DNA of 64,000 bases from an uncultured Oscillospiraceae bacterium (GCA_958423465.1 CATZRD010000006.1:22099-86098), one strand, 5' to 3'. Positions 36,043 to 46,126 are shown, numbered from the stretch's first letter. The notes: generated by a model not told the origin, from the sequence alone. Made by a program: numbers and translations.

Positions 36043-37539
36043 TCAGTTATGTGCTGATTCCGGCAGGCGCCGGTAGAGCGCGGTCTCGTGGCGGAGACGC
36101 CGGGCCAGTTCCGGGGTAAAATCGCCAGGGAGGGCCCGCCAGGTCCAGTTTTTCCCCAGGGTGGAGGGCTTGTTCATCCGGGCCTCATGCCCCAGGCCCA
36201 GCAGGTCCTGAGCGGTGACGATGGCGGTGTCCGCCGCGGAGGCCAGGGCGCTTCGCATCAGGCCCCAGTGGCAGCCCTCGCCCTCGGTGAGTTTCAGGTA
36301 GTCCACGGCGAAGGCCCGGTCCTCCGGGGAGAGGCTTTCCAGCCAGCCCAGGGCGGTGTCGTTGTCGTGGGTGCCCACATAGCACACGCAGTTTCTGCCG
36401 TAGTTATGGGGCAAATAGTCGCTCTCCACGCCCCGGCTGTCAAAGGCCATCTGCAGGACCTTCATGCCGGGGAAGCCAGTCTCCCGGAGAAGCTGCCGCA
36501 CCGAGTCGGTAAGATAGCCCAGGTCCTCGGCGATGATGGCCTGCTTTCCCAGAGCCCGCTCCACCGCCCGGAAGAGCTTCATCCCGGGCCCCTGCCGCCA
36601 GTGGCCGTCCCGGGCGGTGGCCGCCTGGGGAGGGATGACGTAGTAGGCGTCGAACCCCCGGAAGTGGTCGATCCGCAGCATATCATAGAAGCTCTTCTGC
36701 CAGCGGATGCGCTGGATCCACCAGGCGTAGCCGTCGGCCTCCATCCGCTCCCAGTCGAAGAGGGGGTTGCCCCACAGCTGGCCGTCGGCGGTGAAGCCGT
36801 CCGGCGGGACGCCGGCCACCTCCACGGGCCGCATGTCCCCGTCCAGCTGGAACTGTCCGGGCCGGGCCCACACGTCGGCGGAGTCGCCGGAGACATAGAT
36901 GGGCAGGTCCCCGATAAAGCGGACGCCCCGGCGGTTGGCGTAGTCCTTCAGGGCGGACCACTGGCGGAAGAAGAGGTACTGGACCCCCTGCCAGAAGTCC
37001 ATCGGGTCCGCCAGACGGGCCCTGGCGGCGTCCATGGCGGCCGGCTCCCGCCGGCGGAGGGAATCGGGCCACTCCTGCCAGGAGCGGCCGCCGTTTTCCT
37101 CTTTCAGCGCCATGAAGAGGGCGTAGTCGGGCAGCCAGGACCCGTTGCCGGCGAGGAAGTCCCCGTAGTCCGCCGGGGGCGCCTCCAGCAGCCGCTGGAC
37201 CGCCCGGCGCAGTACGCCGTTCCGCTGGCGGTAGAGGAGGCCGAAGTCCACCTGCCGGGGGTCGTCCCCCCAGGACAGGGAGGCGTACTCCTCCCGCTTC
37301 AGCAGGCCGTCCGCCGCCAGATCGTCCAGATCGATGAGGTAGGGATTGCCCGCGAAGGTGGAAAAGCTCTGATAGGGAGAGTCGCCGAAGCTGGTAGGCC
37401 CGATGGGCAGGATCTGCCACCAGGTCTGTCCCGCCGCGGCGAGAAAGTCCGCGAAATCTCTGGCCGCCTGCCCCATGGTCCCCACGCCATAGGGGGAGGG
37501 GAGGCTGGTCAGGTGCATCAATACGCCGCTGGTCCTCAT
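36043..37539 (-). CDS. malQ: 4-alpha-glucanotransferase (amylomaltase)
   Basis: It transfers alpha-1,4-glucan segments in maltodextrin use. This 498-residue GH77 enzyme begins RTSGVLMHLTSLPSPYGVG and has WWQILPIGPTSFGDSPYQSFS near 35-55, RIDHFRGFDAYYV near 293-305, the EDLGYLTDSV segment near 340, and GTHDNDT near 390. It is the last gene of the minus-strand sugar operon; its ATG overlaps the lacI stop by 4 bp. With the ABC permeases it points to maltodextrin as the transported sugar. Confidence 0.95.
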   Translation of the reverse strand: MRTSGVLMHLTSLPSPYGVGTMGQAARDFADFLAAAGQTWWQILPIGPTSFGDSPYQSFSTFAGNPYLIDLDDLAADGLLKREEYASLSWGDDPRQVDFGLLYRQRNGVLRRAVQRLLEAPPADYGDFLAGNGSWLPDYALFMALKEENGGRSWQEWPDSLRRREPAAMDAARARLADPMDFWQGVQYLFFRQWSALKDYANRRGVRFIGDLPIYVSGDSADVWARPGQFQLDGDMRPVEVAGVPPDGFTADGQLWGNPLFDWERMEADGYAWWIQRIRWQKSFYDMLRIDHFRGFDAYYVIPPQAATARDGHWRQGPGMKLFRAVERALGKQAIIAEDLGYLTDSVRQLLRETGFPGMKVLQMAFDSRGVESDYLPHNYGRNCVCYVGTHDNDTALGWLESLSPEDRAFAVDYLKLTEGEGCHWGLMRSALASAADTAIVTAQDLLGLGHEARMNKPSTLGKNWTWRALPGDFTPELARRLRHETALYRRLPESAHN

Positions 37540-38579
37540 AGGTCATCCATCCTGCCTTTCATGTGCCGCACGCTTTCGCCCAGGGTCAGGGAAAAGGGGA
37601 TGATCTCATGGACCGCGTCCTGTTCCCCCGCCAGCTGCGCCAGCAGAATTTCCACGCCCCGCCGGGCCATCTGGTCCGCGCCCTGCCGGATGGTGGTCAG
37701 CCGGGGGGTGCAGTAATGGGCCTGCTCGATGCCGTCGTAGCCCATGACAGACACGTCCTCCGGGATTCGCCGGCCCCGGTCCAGGACGGCCCGGATGGCG
37801 CCGATGGCCATCACGTCCGACATGGCGAAGATGGCGGTCAGCTCCGGCATACGGTCCAACAGGACCCGGGTGCCCTCGTAGCCGCCCTCCATGGAGAAAC
37901 GGGCCTGGGCGGTCTGGCTGGCCGGGTCGAAGGGAACGCCCCGCTGGGCGCAGGCCCGGATGCAGCCGGTGAGGCGGAGCTGACTGGTGTTGCAAAGCAG
38001 CTCCGGGCTGACCACGCAGCTTTCGCCGCCGATGACGCCCACGGCACGGTGTCCCGCGTCCAGCAGAAAGCCCATGGCGCTGGCGGCGCCGTCGATGTCG
38101 TCGGTGGCTACGCTGGAGAGGTTGGGAAAGCCCATGGCGCTGGCCCGGTTGGAGACCAGCACGCAGGGACAGACGATCTGACCGAAACTTTTCAGAAAGT
38201 TGCCGCGGTTGCCGCCCAGAAACAGGATGCCCATGGGCTTCAGCTCCCGGCAGACGCGGACGGCCTGCTCCACCTCGTTGTCATCCTCGTCCAGATAGTA
38301 GACCGCGGCGGCCTTGCCGGCGGCCTTGATGAGGCTCTGCATCGTCTCCAGAATACTGGCGAAGAGCATATTGCCCACACCTTTGACGATGATGGCGATG
38401 CTTTCGCTCCTGCGCTGCTTCAGGTGGCGGGCATTGTCGTTGGGCTGGAAGCCGGTCTCCGCCACCACGGCCAGAACGCGGGACCTGGCTTCGGGGCTGA
38501 CCCCCGGGGTCCCGTTCAGGACCCGGGAGACGGTACCCACGGCGTAGCCGGAGCGGCGGGCGATGTCCTTGATGGTCAC
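37536..38579 (-). CDS. LacI family transcriptional regulator of the alpha-glucoside operon
   Basis: The 347-residue repressor has an N-terminal LacI helix-turn-helix (MTIKDIARRSGYAVGTVSRV, hinge to about 60) and a periplasmic-binding-like effector domain (about 60-340). It is encoded inside the operon it probably controls. The two palindromes at 41847-41874 have the central-CG form of LacI-family operators and sit just downstream of the operon promoter. The effector is probably a maltose-type sugar; that is inference. It lies 16 bp after the MalG-like permease. Confidence 0.92.
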   Translation of the reverse strand: MTIKDIARRSGYAVGTVSRVLNGTPGVSPEARSRVLAVVAETGFQPNDNARHLKQRRSESIAIIVKGVGNMLFASILETMQSLIKAAGKAAAVYYLDEDDNEVEQAVRVCRELKPMGILFLGGNRGNFLKSFGQIVCPCVLVSNRASAMGFPNLSSVATDDIDGAASAMGFLLDAGHRAVGVIGGESCVVSPELLCNTSQLRLTGCIRACAQRGVPFDPASQTAQARFSMEGGYEGTRVLLDRMPELTAIFAMSDVMAIGAIRAVLDRGRRIPEDVSVMGYDGIEQAHYCTPRLTTIRQGADQMARRGVEILLAQLAGEQDAVHEIIPFSLTLGESVRHMKGRMDDL

Positions 38580-38595
38580 AGGGCCGACACCTCCG

Positions 38596-39441
38596 TCAGC
38601 CCTTGACCGCGCCGGCGATCACGCCCTTGATGATGTGCTTCTGGCAGAGGAGATAGACGATGATGATGGGCAGCACCGTCATCATGATGCAGGCCATCAT
38701 GGGGCCCATTTCCACCTTCCCGAAGCTGCCACGGAAATACTGGATCAAAATGGGGATGGTCTGATAGCCCTTGGTGCGGTCCAGCACCAGATAGGGCAGC
38801 AGATAGTCGTTCCACACCCACATGGTCTCCAGAATCCCTACGGAGATCAGCGTAGGCTTCAGCACGGGCAGCACCACCAGGAAGAAGGTGCGCAGGGGGC
38901 CGCAGCCGTCGATCATGGCGGCCTCCTCGATCTCCAGAGGGATGGACTTCATGAACCCGCAGAACATGAAGGAGGCCAGCCCCGCGCCGAAGCCCAGATA
39001 GATGATGCAGATATTGTAGGGGTTGGAGAGCTTCAGCCGGTCCGCCGTGGAACTGAGGGTGAACATGAGCATCTGGAAGGGGACCACCATGGAAAAGACA
39101 AAGAGGAAGTAGCACAGCTTGCTCCACCAGGTCTGTACCCGGGTGACGAACCACGCGCACATGGAGCAGCAGATCAGAATCAGCACCACAGAGGTGACGG
39201 TAATCACCAGAGAGTACCAAAAGGCGGTGAGGAAGCCCTTGGACTGAAGGGCGTTCACGTAGTTGGCAAGTCCCGCGAAGCTCTCGGCGTTGGGCAGCTG
39301 AAAGGCGGTGGACGTGGTAATAGCCGTATCCTTCTTCAACGAGTTGAACAGGATCATCACGATGGGATATACCCAGGCCAGACACAGGATCCCCAGAACG
39401 ACGGAGAGGATGGCGTCCTTGATCTTAGCTGATTTTGCCAT
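38596..39441 (-). CDS. carbohydrate ABC transporter permease, MalG type
   Basis: This 281-residue inner-membrane protein has six predicted membrane segments and the permease EAA loop EEAAMIDGCGPLRTFFLVVLP near 185-205, where the ATPase docks. I chose the ATG at 39439-39441, with AAGGAGG upstream; it overlaps the previous gene's stop by one base. No ATPase gene is in this operon, so a shared MsmK/MalK-like ATPase elsewhere is expected. Confidence 0.92.
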   Translation of the reverse strand: MAKSAKIKDAILSVVLGILCLAWVYPIVMILFNSLKKDTAITTSTAFQLPNAESFAGLANYVNALQSKGFLTAFWYSLVITVTSVVLILICCSMCAWFVTRVQTWWSKLCYFLFVFSMVVPFQMLMFTLSSTADRLKLSNPYNICIIYLGFGAGLASFMFCGFMKSIPLEIEEAAMIDGCGPLRTFFLVVLPVLKPTLISVGILETMWVWNDYLLPYLVLDRTKGYQTIPILIQYFRGSFGKVEMGPMMACIMMTVLPIIIVYLLCQKHIIKGVIAGAVKG

Positions 39442-40292
39442 TACTGCTGCACCTCCTTGGAGCGGGTTGCCCGAAGCTGGATGGCGGAAATAGCGATGAC
39501 CAGCAGGCAGAAGATGACCGCCTTGGCCTGGCCGTAGCCCTTCCACTGGGCTCCGGAGCGTCCGTAGAATGTGTTGTAGATATTCAGCGCCAGACCCTCG
39601 GTGAGATGCTTCGGCTCGCCGCCGGTGAGGGCCAGGTTCTGATCGAAGAGCTTAAAGCCGTTGGTCAGGGTCAGGAACAGGCAGATGGTGATGGAGGGCA
39701 TGACATTGGGGATCTTGACCTTCCACAGGGTCTGCCAGCTGTTGGCCCCGTCGATCTTCGCCGCCTCCAGATAGTCCGTGGGGATGGACTGGAGGCCGGC
39801 AATATAAATGATCATCATGTAGCCGATCTGCTGCCAGCACATCAGGATCACAAGACCCCAGAAGCCGTAGGTAGCGTCCAGACTCAGCAGAGGCTTTTCC
39901 AGCAGCGCCAGGGCACAGTTGAGCAGGATCTGCCAGATGTAGCCCAGCACGATGCCGCCGATGAGGTTGGGCATAAAGTACACGGTACGGAAGACATTGG
40001 TCCCCTTGATGTTCCGCGTCAGTGCCAGGGCGATGGCGAAGGCCGCCACGTTGATGAGCAAGGTGGAAACGACCGTAAAGGCGGCGCTGAAGCCGAAGGC
40101 ATGGAGAAATTCCGAGTCCGTCAGAGCGTACGCGTAGTTTTTGATGCCGTTCCAGCTGGCCTTGTCAATGGTGATGAACCGGCAGAAGGACAGGTACAGC
40201 CCCTGCAGGAACGGCCAGACGAAGCCCACCATGAACGCGGCTACGGTAGGCAGGAGAAACACCGGCCACCACTTTTTCAGCGTTCTTTGCAA
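39441..40292 (-). CDS. carbohydrate ABC transporter permease, MalF/UgpA type
   Basis: This 283-residue permease has six membrane segments and the EAA-loop sequence LEAAKIDGANSWQTLWKVKIP near 170-190. The start is TTG 40290-40292, with GGAGGG 6 bp upstream. It pairs with the MalG-type permease to form the channel. A terminator-like hairpin separates it from the upstream binding-protein gene, which usually keeps permease levels below those of the binding protein. Confidence 0.92.
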   Translation of the reverse strand: MQRTLKKWWPVFLLPTVAAFMVGFVWPFLQGLYLSFCRFITIDKASWNGIKNYAYALTDSEFLHAFGFSAAFTVVSTLLINVAAFAIALALTRNIKGTNVFRTVYFMPNLIGGIVLGYIWQILLNCALALLEKPLLSLDATYGFWGLVILMCWQQIGYMMIIYIAGLQSIPTDYLEAAKIDGANSWQTLWKVKIPNVMPSITICLFLTLTNGFKLFDQNLALTGGEPKHLTEGLALNIYNTFYGRSGAQWKGYGQAKAVIFCLLVIAISAIQLRATRSKEVQQ

Positions 40293-40310
40293 AATGATCC
40301 CTCCTCTTTT

Positions 40311-40344
40311 TAAAAAGGGGAGGGCGGGCAGCGCCCACCCTCCC
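40311..40344 (-). terminator. intercistronic hairpin between binding-protein and permease genes
   Basis: On the minus strand an imperfect GC-rich stem (40317-40344) is followed by CTTTTT. It probably causes partial termination after the binding-protein gene. Confidence 0.65.
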
Positions 40345-40398
40345 GGTTCCGCCGCTGCGCGGAAACTTGAATCGTGATGCGAAAAGCGGTGCTGGGGA

Positions 40399-41789
40399 TC
40401 AGCCCTTCAGAGCCTCGTACTCGCTGGCCCAGCCGTCCACGAAAGCGGAGACCACGGCGTCCCAGTCGCCGGTACCGGCGGCATAAGCGGTCAGGGCGGA
40501 GCCAAGATCGTTCTTCCAGTTCTCAGAAGGCATGGTGGGGAAGTTCCAGGACACGGGGGTCTTGCCGGCGGCGGTCATCTCCTGATCCTGCTTGACGAAC
40601 AGGTTGGGGGACTCCACGGCGGACTTGAAGGGGATGACGAAGCCCATGTCGTTGGCCATGGCCTGGGTGCCCTTATCGGAAGTGACGCACCAGTTCATGA
40701 AGTCCAGGGTGGCCTGGATGTTCTCCTCGGAAGCGGAGTTGTTGACGCACCAGTAGTTCTCGGTGCCGGTGCACAGGCCCTGGTTGGCCTCGTCGCCCAC
40801 GCCGATGTAGATGGGGATCATGGCCAGGTCGTCATCCGTGAACTTGCCGTCGCCTACCAGGTTGCCGTACTCCCAGGAACCGTTCTGGAAGAACACGGCC
40901 TGGCCGGCCAGGAACTCGTTGCGGGAGTCGTCGCCGGTCTTGCCGGCCAGATCCGCGGGGCTGCAGGTGGAGTTGTTGATGTACAGATCAAAGATGTCCT
41001 TGTAGTTGTCCAGATAGGTGCCCTTGATGGCCTCGGTGGTGCCGATGCCGTCGGCCTGGTACTCAAAGTAGATGGGCAGGTTGGCCAGGTGGGTCTTGAA
41101 GCGCCAGTCGGAGGAACCGTCCATACCGGTGGAGGAGAAGGCGGCGAAGCCCAGCTCGTCCTTGCGGGCGGTGATGTCCTCGGCGACCTTCTTCAGATCG
41201 GCGAAGCTCTTGATGTCATCCACAGAAGATCGGCGAAGCTCTTGATGTCATCCACAGAGTAGCCGGCCTGCTGGAGCAGGGTCTTGTTGGTGATGAGGCC
41301 GTAGGACTCGATGACGTAGGCGATGCCCAGCACGGCGTCCTCGTCCTTCAGGGCGAAGTCCTCGCTGGTCAGCTCGCCCAGGATGGCGGAGCCGTTGAGA
41401 TCCAGGCAGTAGTCCTTCCAGTTGGCAAGACCCACAGGGCCGTTGACCTGGAAGAGGGTGGGCGGATTGCTCTTGGCGATCTCGCTCATCAGGGTCTCCT
41501 CATAGGTGCCGGAGGCGGCGGTGACCACGGTGACAGGCACGCCGGTCTCCTCGGTGTAGGCCTTGGCCAGGGCCTGCCAGGCGTCGTTCTGCTCAGGCTT
41601 GAAGTTCAGGTAGTAGACCTCGCCCTTGGCGTCCTTGGAGGGCTCGTTGGTCTTGTCGGTGTCAGCGGGCTGGTTGGTGTCGCTGGGGGTGTTGGTGTCG
41701 CTGGGTTTGTTGGCGTTGTTGCCGCAGCCGGCCAGCAGGCCGATGAACAGCGCGGCGACAAGAGTCAGCGCAAGCAGTCTTTTCTTCAT
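40399..41789 (-). pseudogene. sugar-binding lipoprotein gene disrupted by a 32-bp tandem duplication
   Basis: The first part starts at ATG 41787-41789 with a lipoprotein signal (LIGLLAGC-like IGLLAGC, C22), a Thr/Pro/Asp-rich linker, and a family 1 solute-binding N-lobe. The frame is lost at 41195-41258, where 32 bp is repeated exactly, and a stop follows at 41193. The second part continues in another frame from DDIKSFADLKKVAED to the stop at 40399. Removing one copy restores a single frame of 453 codons. The gene heads the maltodextrin operon. A real mutation, a phase-variable site or a sequencing error are all possible. Confidence 0.85.
41195..41258. repeat. exact 32-bp tandem duplication (two copies)
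   Basis: Copies at 41195-41226 and 41227-41258 are identical and directly adjacent, and the flanking bases differ. The unit length is not a multiple of three, so it shifts the reading frame of the binding-protein gene. Confidence 0.97.
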
Positions 41790-41846
41790 TTGGTAAGATC
41801 CTCCTTCAAAATTTCGCGATGGTGTTTTGACCATCCCTGGGCCGCC

Positions 41847-41874
41847 TGGAAACGTTTCATTGGAAACGTTTCCA
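41847..41874 (-). promoter_or_regulatory. double LacI-type operator
   Basis: TGGAAACGTTTCA (41847-41859) and TGGAAACGTTTCCA (41861-41874) are near-perfect palindromes with a central CG, their centres about 14 bp apart. They lie just downstream of the -10 element of the operon promoter. CcpA sites are related, so catabolite control is an alternative to the local LacI protein. Confidence 0.8.
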
Positions 41875-41889
41875 ACTGGCCATGTCACA

Positions 41890-41918
41890 ATTCTACTCCG
41901 CTTTTTCCAAAAGTACAA
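41890..41918 (-). promoter_or_regulatory. SigA promoter of the sugar ABC operon
   Basis: On the minus strand TTGTAC (41913-41918) and TAGAAT (41890-41895) are 17 bp apart, directly upstream of the double operator. Confidence 0.75.
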
Positions 41919-41994
41919 GAGGAAAATGCACGAAACCAACAACTTTGTTGAAACTGTGAGAAATAGACCGGTTGGTTTTAGTAAATATGACGGC

Positions 41995-42037
41995 AAAAGC
42001 CGCCGAACATTGGAAAAAAGTCCAGTGTCCGGCGGCT
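41995..42037 (-). terminator. terminator of the pot operon
   Basis: On the minus strand a long stem with few mismatches is followed by TTTTG. It lies about 30 bp after the potD stop. Confidence 0.8.
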
Positions 42038-42068
42038 CTGTACCCCTTGCGGAAGGGGAGGGGGCGGC

Positions 42069-43157
42069 TCAGTCGCCGCTGATGCCCAGCTCCACCCACA
42101 GGTCGTTATAGAGGGTGTTGGTCTCGTCGGGGAGGAGGTGATAGGGCTCGCAGCGGTCCAAAACCTCCTTGGAGGGGGCCATGATGGCGTACAGCTCCGG
42201 GTCAAGGGGCTCGCCGTAGGTCTCCTGATAGTAGGCGGGGTACTGCTCCAGCGCTTCCCGGTTGGGGGAGGCGTACCAGATATAGTCCATGTTCTTCAGG
42301 CTGGCCTCGGTGAAGCAGATGAAGTTGATCCACGCCTCCGCCTCCTCCTTGTGCTCCGCGTCCTTCAGCACGCACATGGCGTCCACGAACCAGTTGCTGC
42401 CCTCGTCGGGGATCACAAACCGCAGGTCCTGGTTGTTGCTGTACATACTGAGAAAGTCCCCGGCGTAGTAGGCGCAGATGGTGGTCTCCCCGGCCTCCAT
42501 CTTGTCGTAAAGCTCATCCATGAAGAAGCCCTGATACACCCCGGCGGCCTTGGCGTCGGCGATGAGCTGGAAGGCCTCCCGGATCTGAGCCTCGTCGGTG
42601 GTGTTCACGGAGTAGCCCAGGCGCATGAGGCCGATGCCGATGGCGTCCCGGGGATTGCGGATCATGGCGATCTGCCCCGTGTACAGCTCGTCAAACATGG
42701 CGCCCCAGCTGGACAGGGGGTAGTCGCACTTGGCGCTGTTGTAGATCACGCCCAGAGTGCCCCAGGTGTAGGGTACGGTGTACCTGTTCTCCGGGTCGTA
42801 GTCCAGATTTTTATACTGATCGTCAATGAGATCGAAGTTGGGGATGTTGTCGTAGTTCAGCTCCGCCAGCAGGCCCTCCCGGATCAGCCGGGCGATCATG
42901 TAGTCCGAGGGGACGATGACGTCGTAATCCCCGCCGCCGCTCTGGATCTGGGAGTACATCATCTCATTGCTTTCCGCTTCCTTGTAGTTGACCTTGATAC
43001 CAGTTTCTTCCTCAAACTGCTCAATGAGGTCCGGGTCGATATTCTCGCCCCAGCCGCACACGTTGACCACCCGCTGCTTATCAGAGCCGCCGGAACAGGC
43101 GCTGAGCAGGGCCAGCGCCATGGAAAGGGCCAACATCAAGGCGATTGCTTTTTTCAA
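42069..43157 (-). CDS. potD: spermidine/putrescine-binding lipoprotein
   Basis: The 362-residue protein has a lipoprotein signal with lipobox LLSAC (C21), then a PotD-type binding fold: VVNVCGWGENIDPDLIEQFE near 30-50, DVIVPSDYM near 80, and YTVPYTWGTLGVIYN near 125-140. It captures polyamines outside the membrane and delivers them to PotBC. It is the last gene of potABCD, 59 bp after potC. Confidence 0.93.
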   Translation of the reverse strand: MKKAIALMLALSMALALLSACSGGSDKQRVVNVCGWGENIDPDLIEQFEEETGIKVNYKEAESNEMMYSQIQSGGGDYDVIVPSDYMIARLIREGLLAELNYDNIPNFDLIDDQYKNLDYDPENRYTVPYTWGTLGVIYNSAKCDYPLSSWGAMFDELYTGQIAMIRNPRDAIGIGLMRLGYSVNTTDEAQIREAFQLIADAKAAGVYQGFFMDELYDKMEAGETTICAYYAGDFLSMYSNNQDLRFVIPDEGSNWFVDAMCVLKDAEHKEEAEAWINFICFTEASLKNMDYIWYASPNREALEQYPAYYQETYGEPLDPELYAIMAPSKEVLDRCEPYHLLPDETNTLYNDLWVELGISGD

Positions 43158-43216
43158 TTGATCATTCCTCCAATTCTGATTTGATGTATTTCACGGGCTT
43201 TGCCGTAAAATCCGCG

Positions 43217-44080
43217 CTACTGCTTCCGCTGGGCCAGGGCCTTCTCCTGCCGGGCCTCCCGGACGTTGACGATGATGAGCAGCACCAGCACCGTCACGAA
43301 CAGCAGGGAGGAGATGGCGTTGATCTTGGGGCTGATGCGCTTTTTGGTCATGCCGTAGACCACCATGGCCAGGGTAGAGGTGGAGGACCCGGCGGTGAAG
43401 TAGGAGATGACGAAGTCGTCCACGCTCATGGTGAAGGCGATGAGGGCCCCGCTGACGATGCCCGGCTTGATCTCCGGCAGCACCACCTTCCAGAAGGCCT
43501 GCATCCAGGTGCAGCCCAGGTCCTGGGCTGCGTCAATGAGGTTTTTGTCCATCTGCCGCAGCTTGGGCATGACGGACAGCAGCACATAGGGGATGTCAAA
43601 GGTGATATGGGCGATGAGGAGGGTGGCGAAGCCCATGTGGAGCCGGGTGGGCAGGTCCCAGCCGAAGGTCCCGTTGAGCCATCCGGCGAAGGAGGACCAG
43701 CCGGAGAAGAACGCCACGAACAGCAGGCACAGGCTCACGCCGGTGACGATATCCGCGTTGGTCATGGGGATGTTGTTCAGCGTCAGCAGGGGCGCGCGCC
43801 ACCGCTTTTTCATGTTGAAGAAGCCCACGGCGGCAAAGGTCCCCGCCACGGTGGCGATGAGGGTGGCGATGAGGGATACCAGAAGGGTGGTGGTGAGCGC
43901 GCTCATGATGGAGCTGTCCCGCAGCAGCTCCTCGTACCAGTGAAGGGAAAAGCCCTGCCAGACGGTGCGGCTCTTGGAGGAGTTGAAGGAAAAGACCATG
44001 AGCACGAAAATGGGCGCGTAGAGGAACAGGAACACCAGCGCCATAAAGAAGCGATTCAGAGCGGAGCCGGACTTTTTCAT
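43217..44080 (-). CDS. potC: spermidine/putrescine ABC transporter permease PotC
   Basis: The 287-residue membrane protein has six predicted segments and the EAA-like loop AAQDLGCTWMQAFWKVVLPEIKPG near 185-208. Early FLYAPIFVLMVFSFNSSKS is typical of PotC. Its ATG overlaps the potB stop (ATGA). It pairs with PotB as the polyamine channel. Confidence 0.94.
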   Translation of the reverse strand: MKKSGSALNRFFMALVFLFLYAPIFVLMVFSFNSSKSRTVWQGFSLHWYEELLRDSSIMSALTTTLLVSLIATLIATVAGTFAAVGFFNMKKRWRAPLLTLNNIPMTNADIVTGVSLCLLFVAFFSGWSSFAGWLNGTFGWDLPTRLHMGFATLLIAHITFDIPYVLLSVMPKLRQMDKNLIDAAQDLGCTWMQAFWKVVLPEIKPGIVSGALIAFTMSVDDFVISYFTAGSSTSTLAMVVYGMTKKRISPKINAISSLLFVTVLVLLIIVNVREARQEKALAQRKQ

Positions 44081-44931
44081 AGCATCACCGCCTGTTCCTC
44101 GCCCTCACCGAAGCGATTCATCACCGCCATGCACACCACCACGATGACCATCATCACCAGGGAGATGGCGGAGCCCAGATAGGGGTTGTAGGTAGCGCCC
44201 AGAAACTGCTGCTCGATCAGGTCCCCCAGGAGCAGCTCGTTGCTGCCGCCCAGCAGCTTGGAGATGGCGAAGGTGGACACCGAGGGGACGAACACCATGG
44301 TCACGCCGGAGAGGACCCCGGGCAGGCTCAGGGGCAGGATCACCTTCCGGAACACGCCCACGCTGTTGGCGCCCAGGTCCCGGGCGGCTTCCACCAGGGA
44401 ATTGTCCAGCTTTTCGATGACGGAGTAGATGGGGAGGATCATGAAGGGCAGGTAGTTATAGACCATGCCCAGCACCACGGCTCCCTGGGTATTGATCATG
44501 TGGAAATACTCGATATTTGTGCCGAAGAGCCGGTTGATGAGATCAAACAGCCCGATGGCGGCGAAAAAGCGGTTGAGAAGTCCCGTATTCTCCAGAATGG
44601 ACATCCAGGAGTAGGTCCTCAGCAGAAAGTTCATCCACATGGGCAGCATGACGAGCATCATGGCGATCCGCTGGAACCGGGGGCTCTCCCGGGAGATCAT
44701 ATAGGCGATGGGGTAGCCGATGAGCAGGCAGACGGCCGTGGCAACGATGGCCAGCTTAAAGGAACGGGTGAACACCACCATGTAGCCGCCCATTTTGGAG
44801 AAGTTCTCCAGGGTAAAGCCGCCGGCGGCGGAGGAAAAGGCGTAGATCACCACCAGAACGATGGGAGCCACCACGAAAAGCGCCATCCAGCCCACATAGG
44901 GTACGGCGAACAGGGCGCGCTTATTCTTCAC
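44077..44931 (-). CDS. potB: spermidine/putrescine ABC transporter permease PotB
   Basis: The 284-residue membrane protein has six predicted segments and the EAA-like loop [21 protein letters not shown] chose GTG 44929-44931, since GGGAGGG lies 5 bp upstream and the product then starts (M)[11 protein letters not shown]; the frame extends ten codons further inside potA. It overlaps the potA end by 11 bp. Confidence 0.92.
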   Translation of the reverse strand: MKNKRALFAVPYVGWMALFVVAPIVLVVIYAFSSAAGGFTLENFSKMGGYMVVFTRSFKLAIVATAVCLLIGYPIAYMISRESPRFQRIAMMLVMLPMWMNFLLRTYSWMSILENTGLLNRFFAAIGLFDLINRLFGTNIEYFHMINTQGAVVLGMVYNYLPFMILPIYSVIEKLDNSLVEAARDLGANSVGVFRKVILPLSLPGVLSGVTMVFVPSVSTFAISKLLGGSNELLLGDLIEQQFLGATYNPYLGSAISLVMMVIVVVCMAVMNRFGEGEEQAVML

Positions 44932-46126
44932 GGCTGCCCTCCCGGGGGGCGTCCTCCTCATCCGCGTCCAGCATGGTCACGTCGTCCATCCCCTCGTACT
45001 CCTCGGAGTAGGAGCTGTAGTCGCCGAACATGCCGGAATACTGGCTCTTGTGCATGATGTGGATGTCGTCGGGGTTGAGGGTGATGCCGATGACCTCCCC
45101 CACCTCATGGCAGTCCGTGGTCTGGATCAGCCACTTGAAGCCCTTGAAGTCCACGATGGTGTCGTAGTGGACGCCCTTGAAGGTGACGGAGGTGACGGTG
45201 CCCTTCAGCTGCCCCTTTTCCGGGGGGACGATGTCGATGTCCTCGGGACGGATGACCACGTCCACCGGCTCCATGGGGGCGAAGCCCTTGTCCAGACACT
45301 TGAACTTCCGGTTGAAGAACTCCACCACATAGTCCTGGTGCATCACGCCGTCCAGAATATTGCTCTCGCCGATGAAGTCCGCCACAAAGGCGTTCTTCGG
45401 CTCGTTGTACACGTCCTCGGGGGTGCCGATCTGCTGGATCTTTCCCTGGTCCATGACCACGATGGTGTCGCTCATAGCCAGAGCCTCCTCCTGGTCGTGG
45501 GTGACGTAGATGAAGGTGATGCCCAGCTGCTGCTGGATGCGCTTCAGCTCGTTCTGCATGTCCTTGCGCAGGCGCAGGTCCAAAGCCCCCAGCGGCTCGT
45601 CCAGCAGCAGCACCTTGGGCCGGTTCACCAGGGCCCGGGCGATGGCCACCCGCTGCTGCTGTCCGCCGGACAGCTCGTTGATGCGGCGGTTCTCAAAGCC
45701 CTTCAGGCTCACCACCTCCAGCATCTCCAGTACCCGCTGGCGGATCTCCGATTCGGGAATCTTCGTCTTTTTCTTTTTGGACCGGCCATTTTCCTCCACC
45801 GTCTCCGTCTTGCCGATGCGCAGGCCGAAGGCCACGTTCTCAAAGACGTTCAGGTGGGGGAAGAGGGCGTACCGCTGGAACACGGTGTTGACCTGCCGCA
45901 GATGGGGGGGAATATCATTGATCCTCACCCCGTCGAACAGCACTTCGCCAGAAGTGGGCGTCAAAAAGCCGCCAATGATGCGCAAGGTGGTGGTCTTGCC
46001 GCAGCCACTGGGTCCGAGCAGCGTGAGGAACTCACTGTCATTAAAATATAGATTGATGTGATCGAGAACCAGCTCGCCGTCAAACGCCATGCTGCAGTCA
46101 ACAAGGCGAATCAACTCTTTGGACAT
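44921..46126 (-). CDS. potA: spermidine/putrescine ABC transporter ATP-binding protein
   Basis: This 401-residue ATPase has Walker [11 protein letters not shown] near 37-46, the ABC signature LSGGQQQR near 145, Walker [12 protein letters not shown] near 165, and a C-terminal TOBE domain (about 260-360). A lysine-rich insert (GRSKKKKTK) sits before the signature, and an acidic tail follows residue 370. I chose ATG 46124-46126, preceded by GGGGGAGG. It heads potABCD behind its own promoter and a 120-nt leader. Confidence 0.94.
   Translation of the reverse strand: MSKELIRLVDCSMAFDGELVLDHINLYFNDSEFLTLLGPSGCGKTTTLRIIGGFLTPTSGEVLFDGVRINDIPPHLRQVNTVFQRYALFPHLNVFENVAFGLRIGKTETVEENGRSKKKKTKIPESEIRQRVLEMLEVVSLKGFENRRINELSGGQQQRVAIARALVNRPKVLLLDEPLGALDLRLRKDMQNELKRIQQQLGITFIYVTHDQEEALAMSDTIVVMDQGKIQQIGTPEDVYNEPKNAFVADFIGESNILDGVMHQDYVVEFFNRKFKCLDKGFAPMEPVDVVIRPEDIDIVPPEKGQLKGTVTSVTFKGVHYDTIVDFKGFKWLIQTTDCHEVGEVIGITLNPDDIHIMHKSQYSGMFGDYSSYSEEYEGMDDVTMLDADEEDAPREGSREE

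Noticed and set aside
41195..41258. CRISPR or other repeat array
   Set aside because: There are only two directly adjacent copies with no spacer, inside a coding gene; it is a simple tandem duplication.
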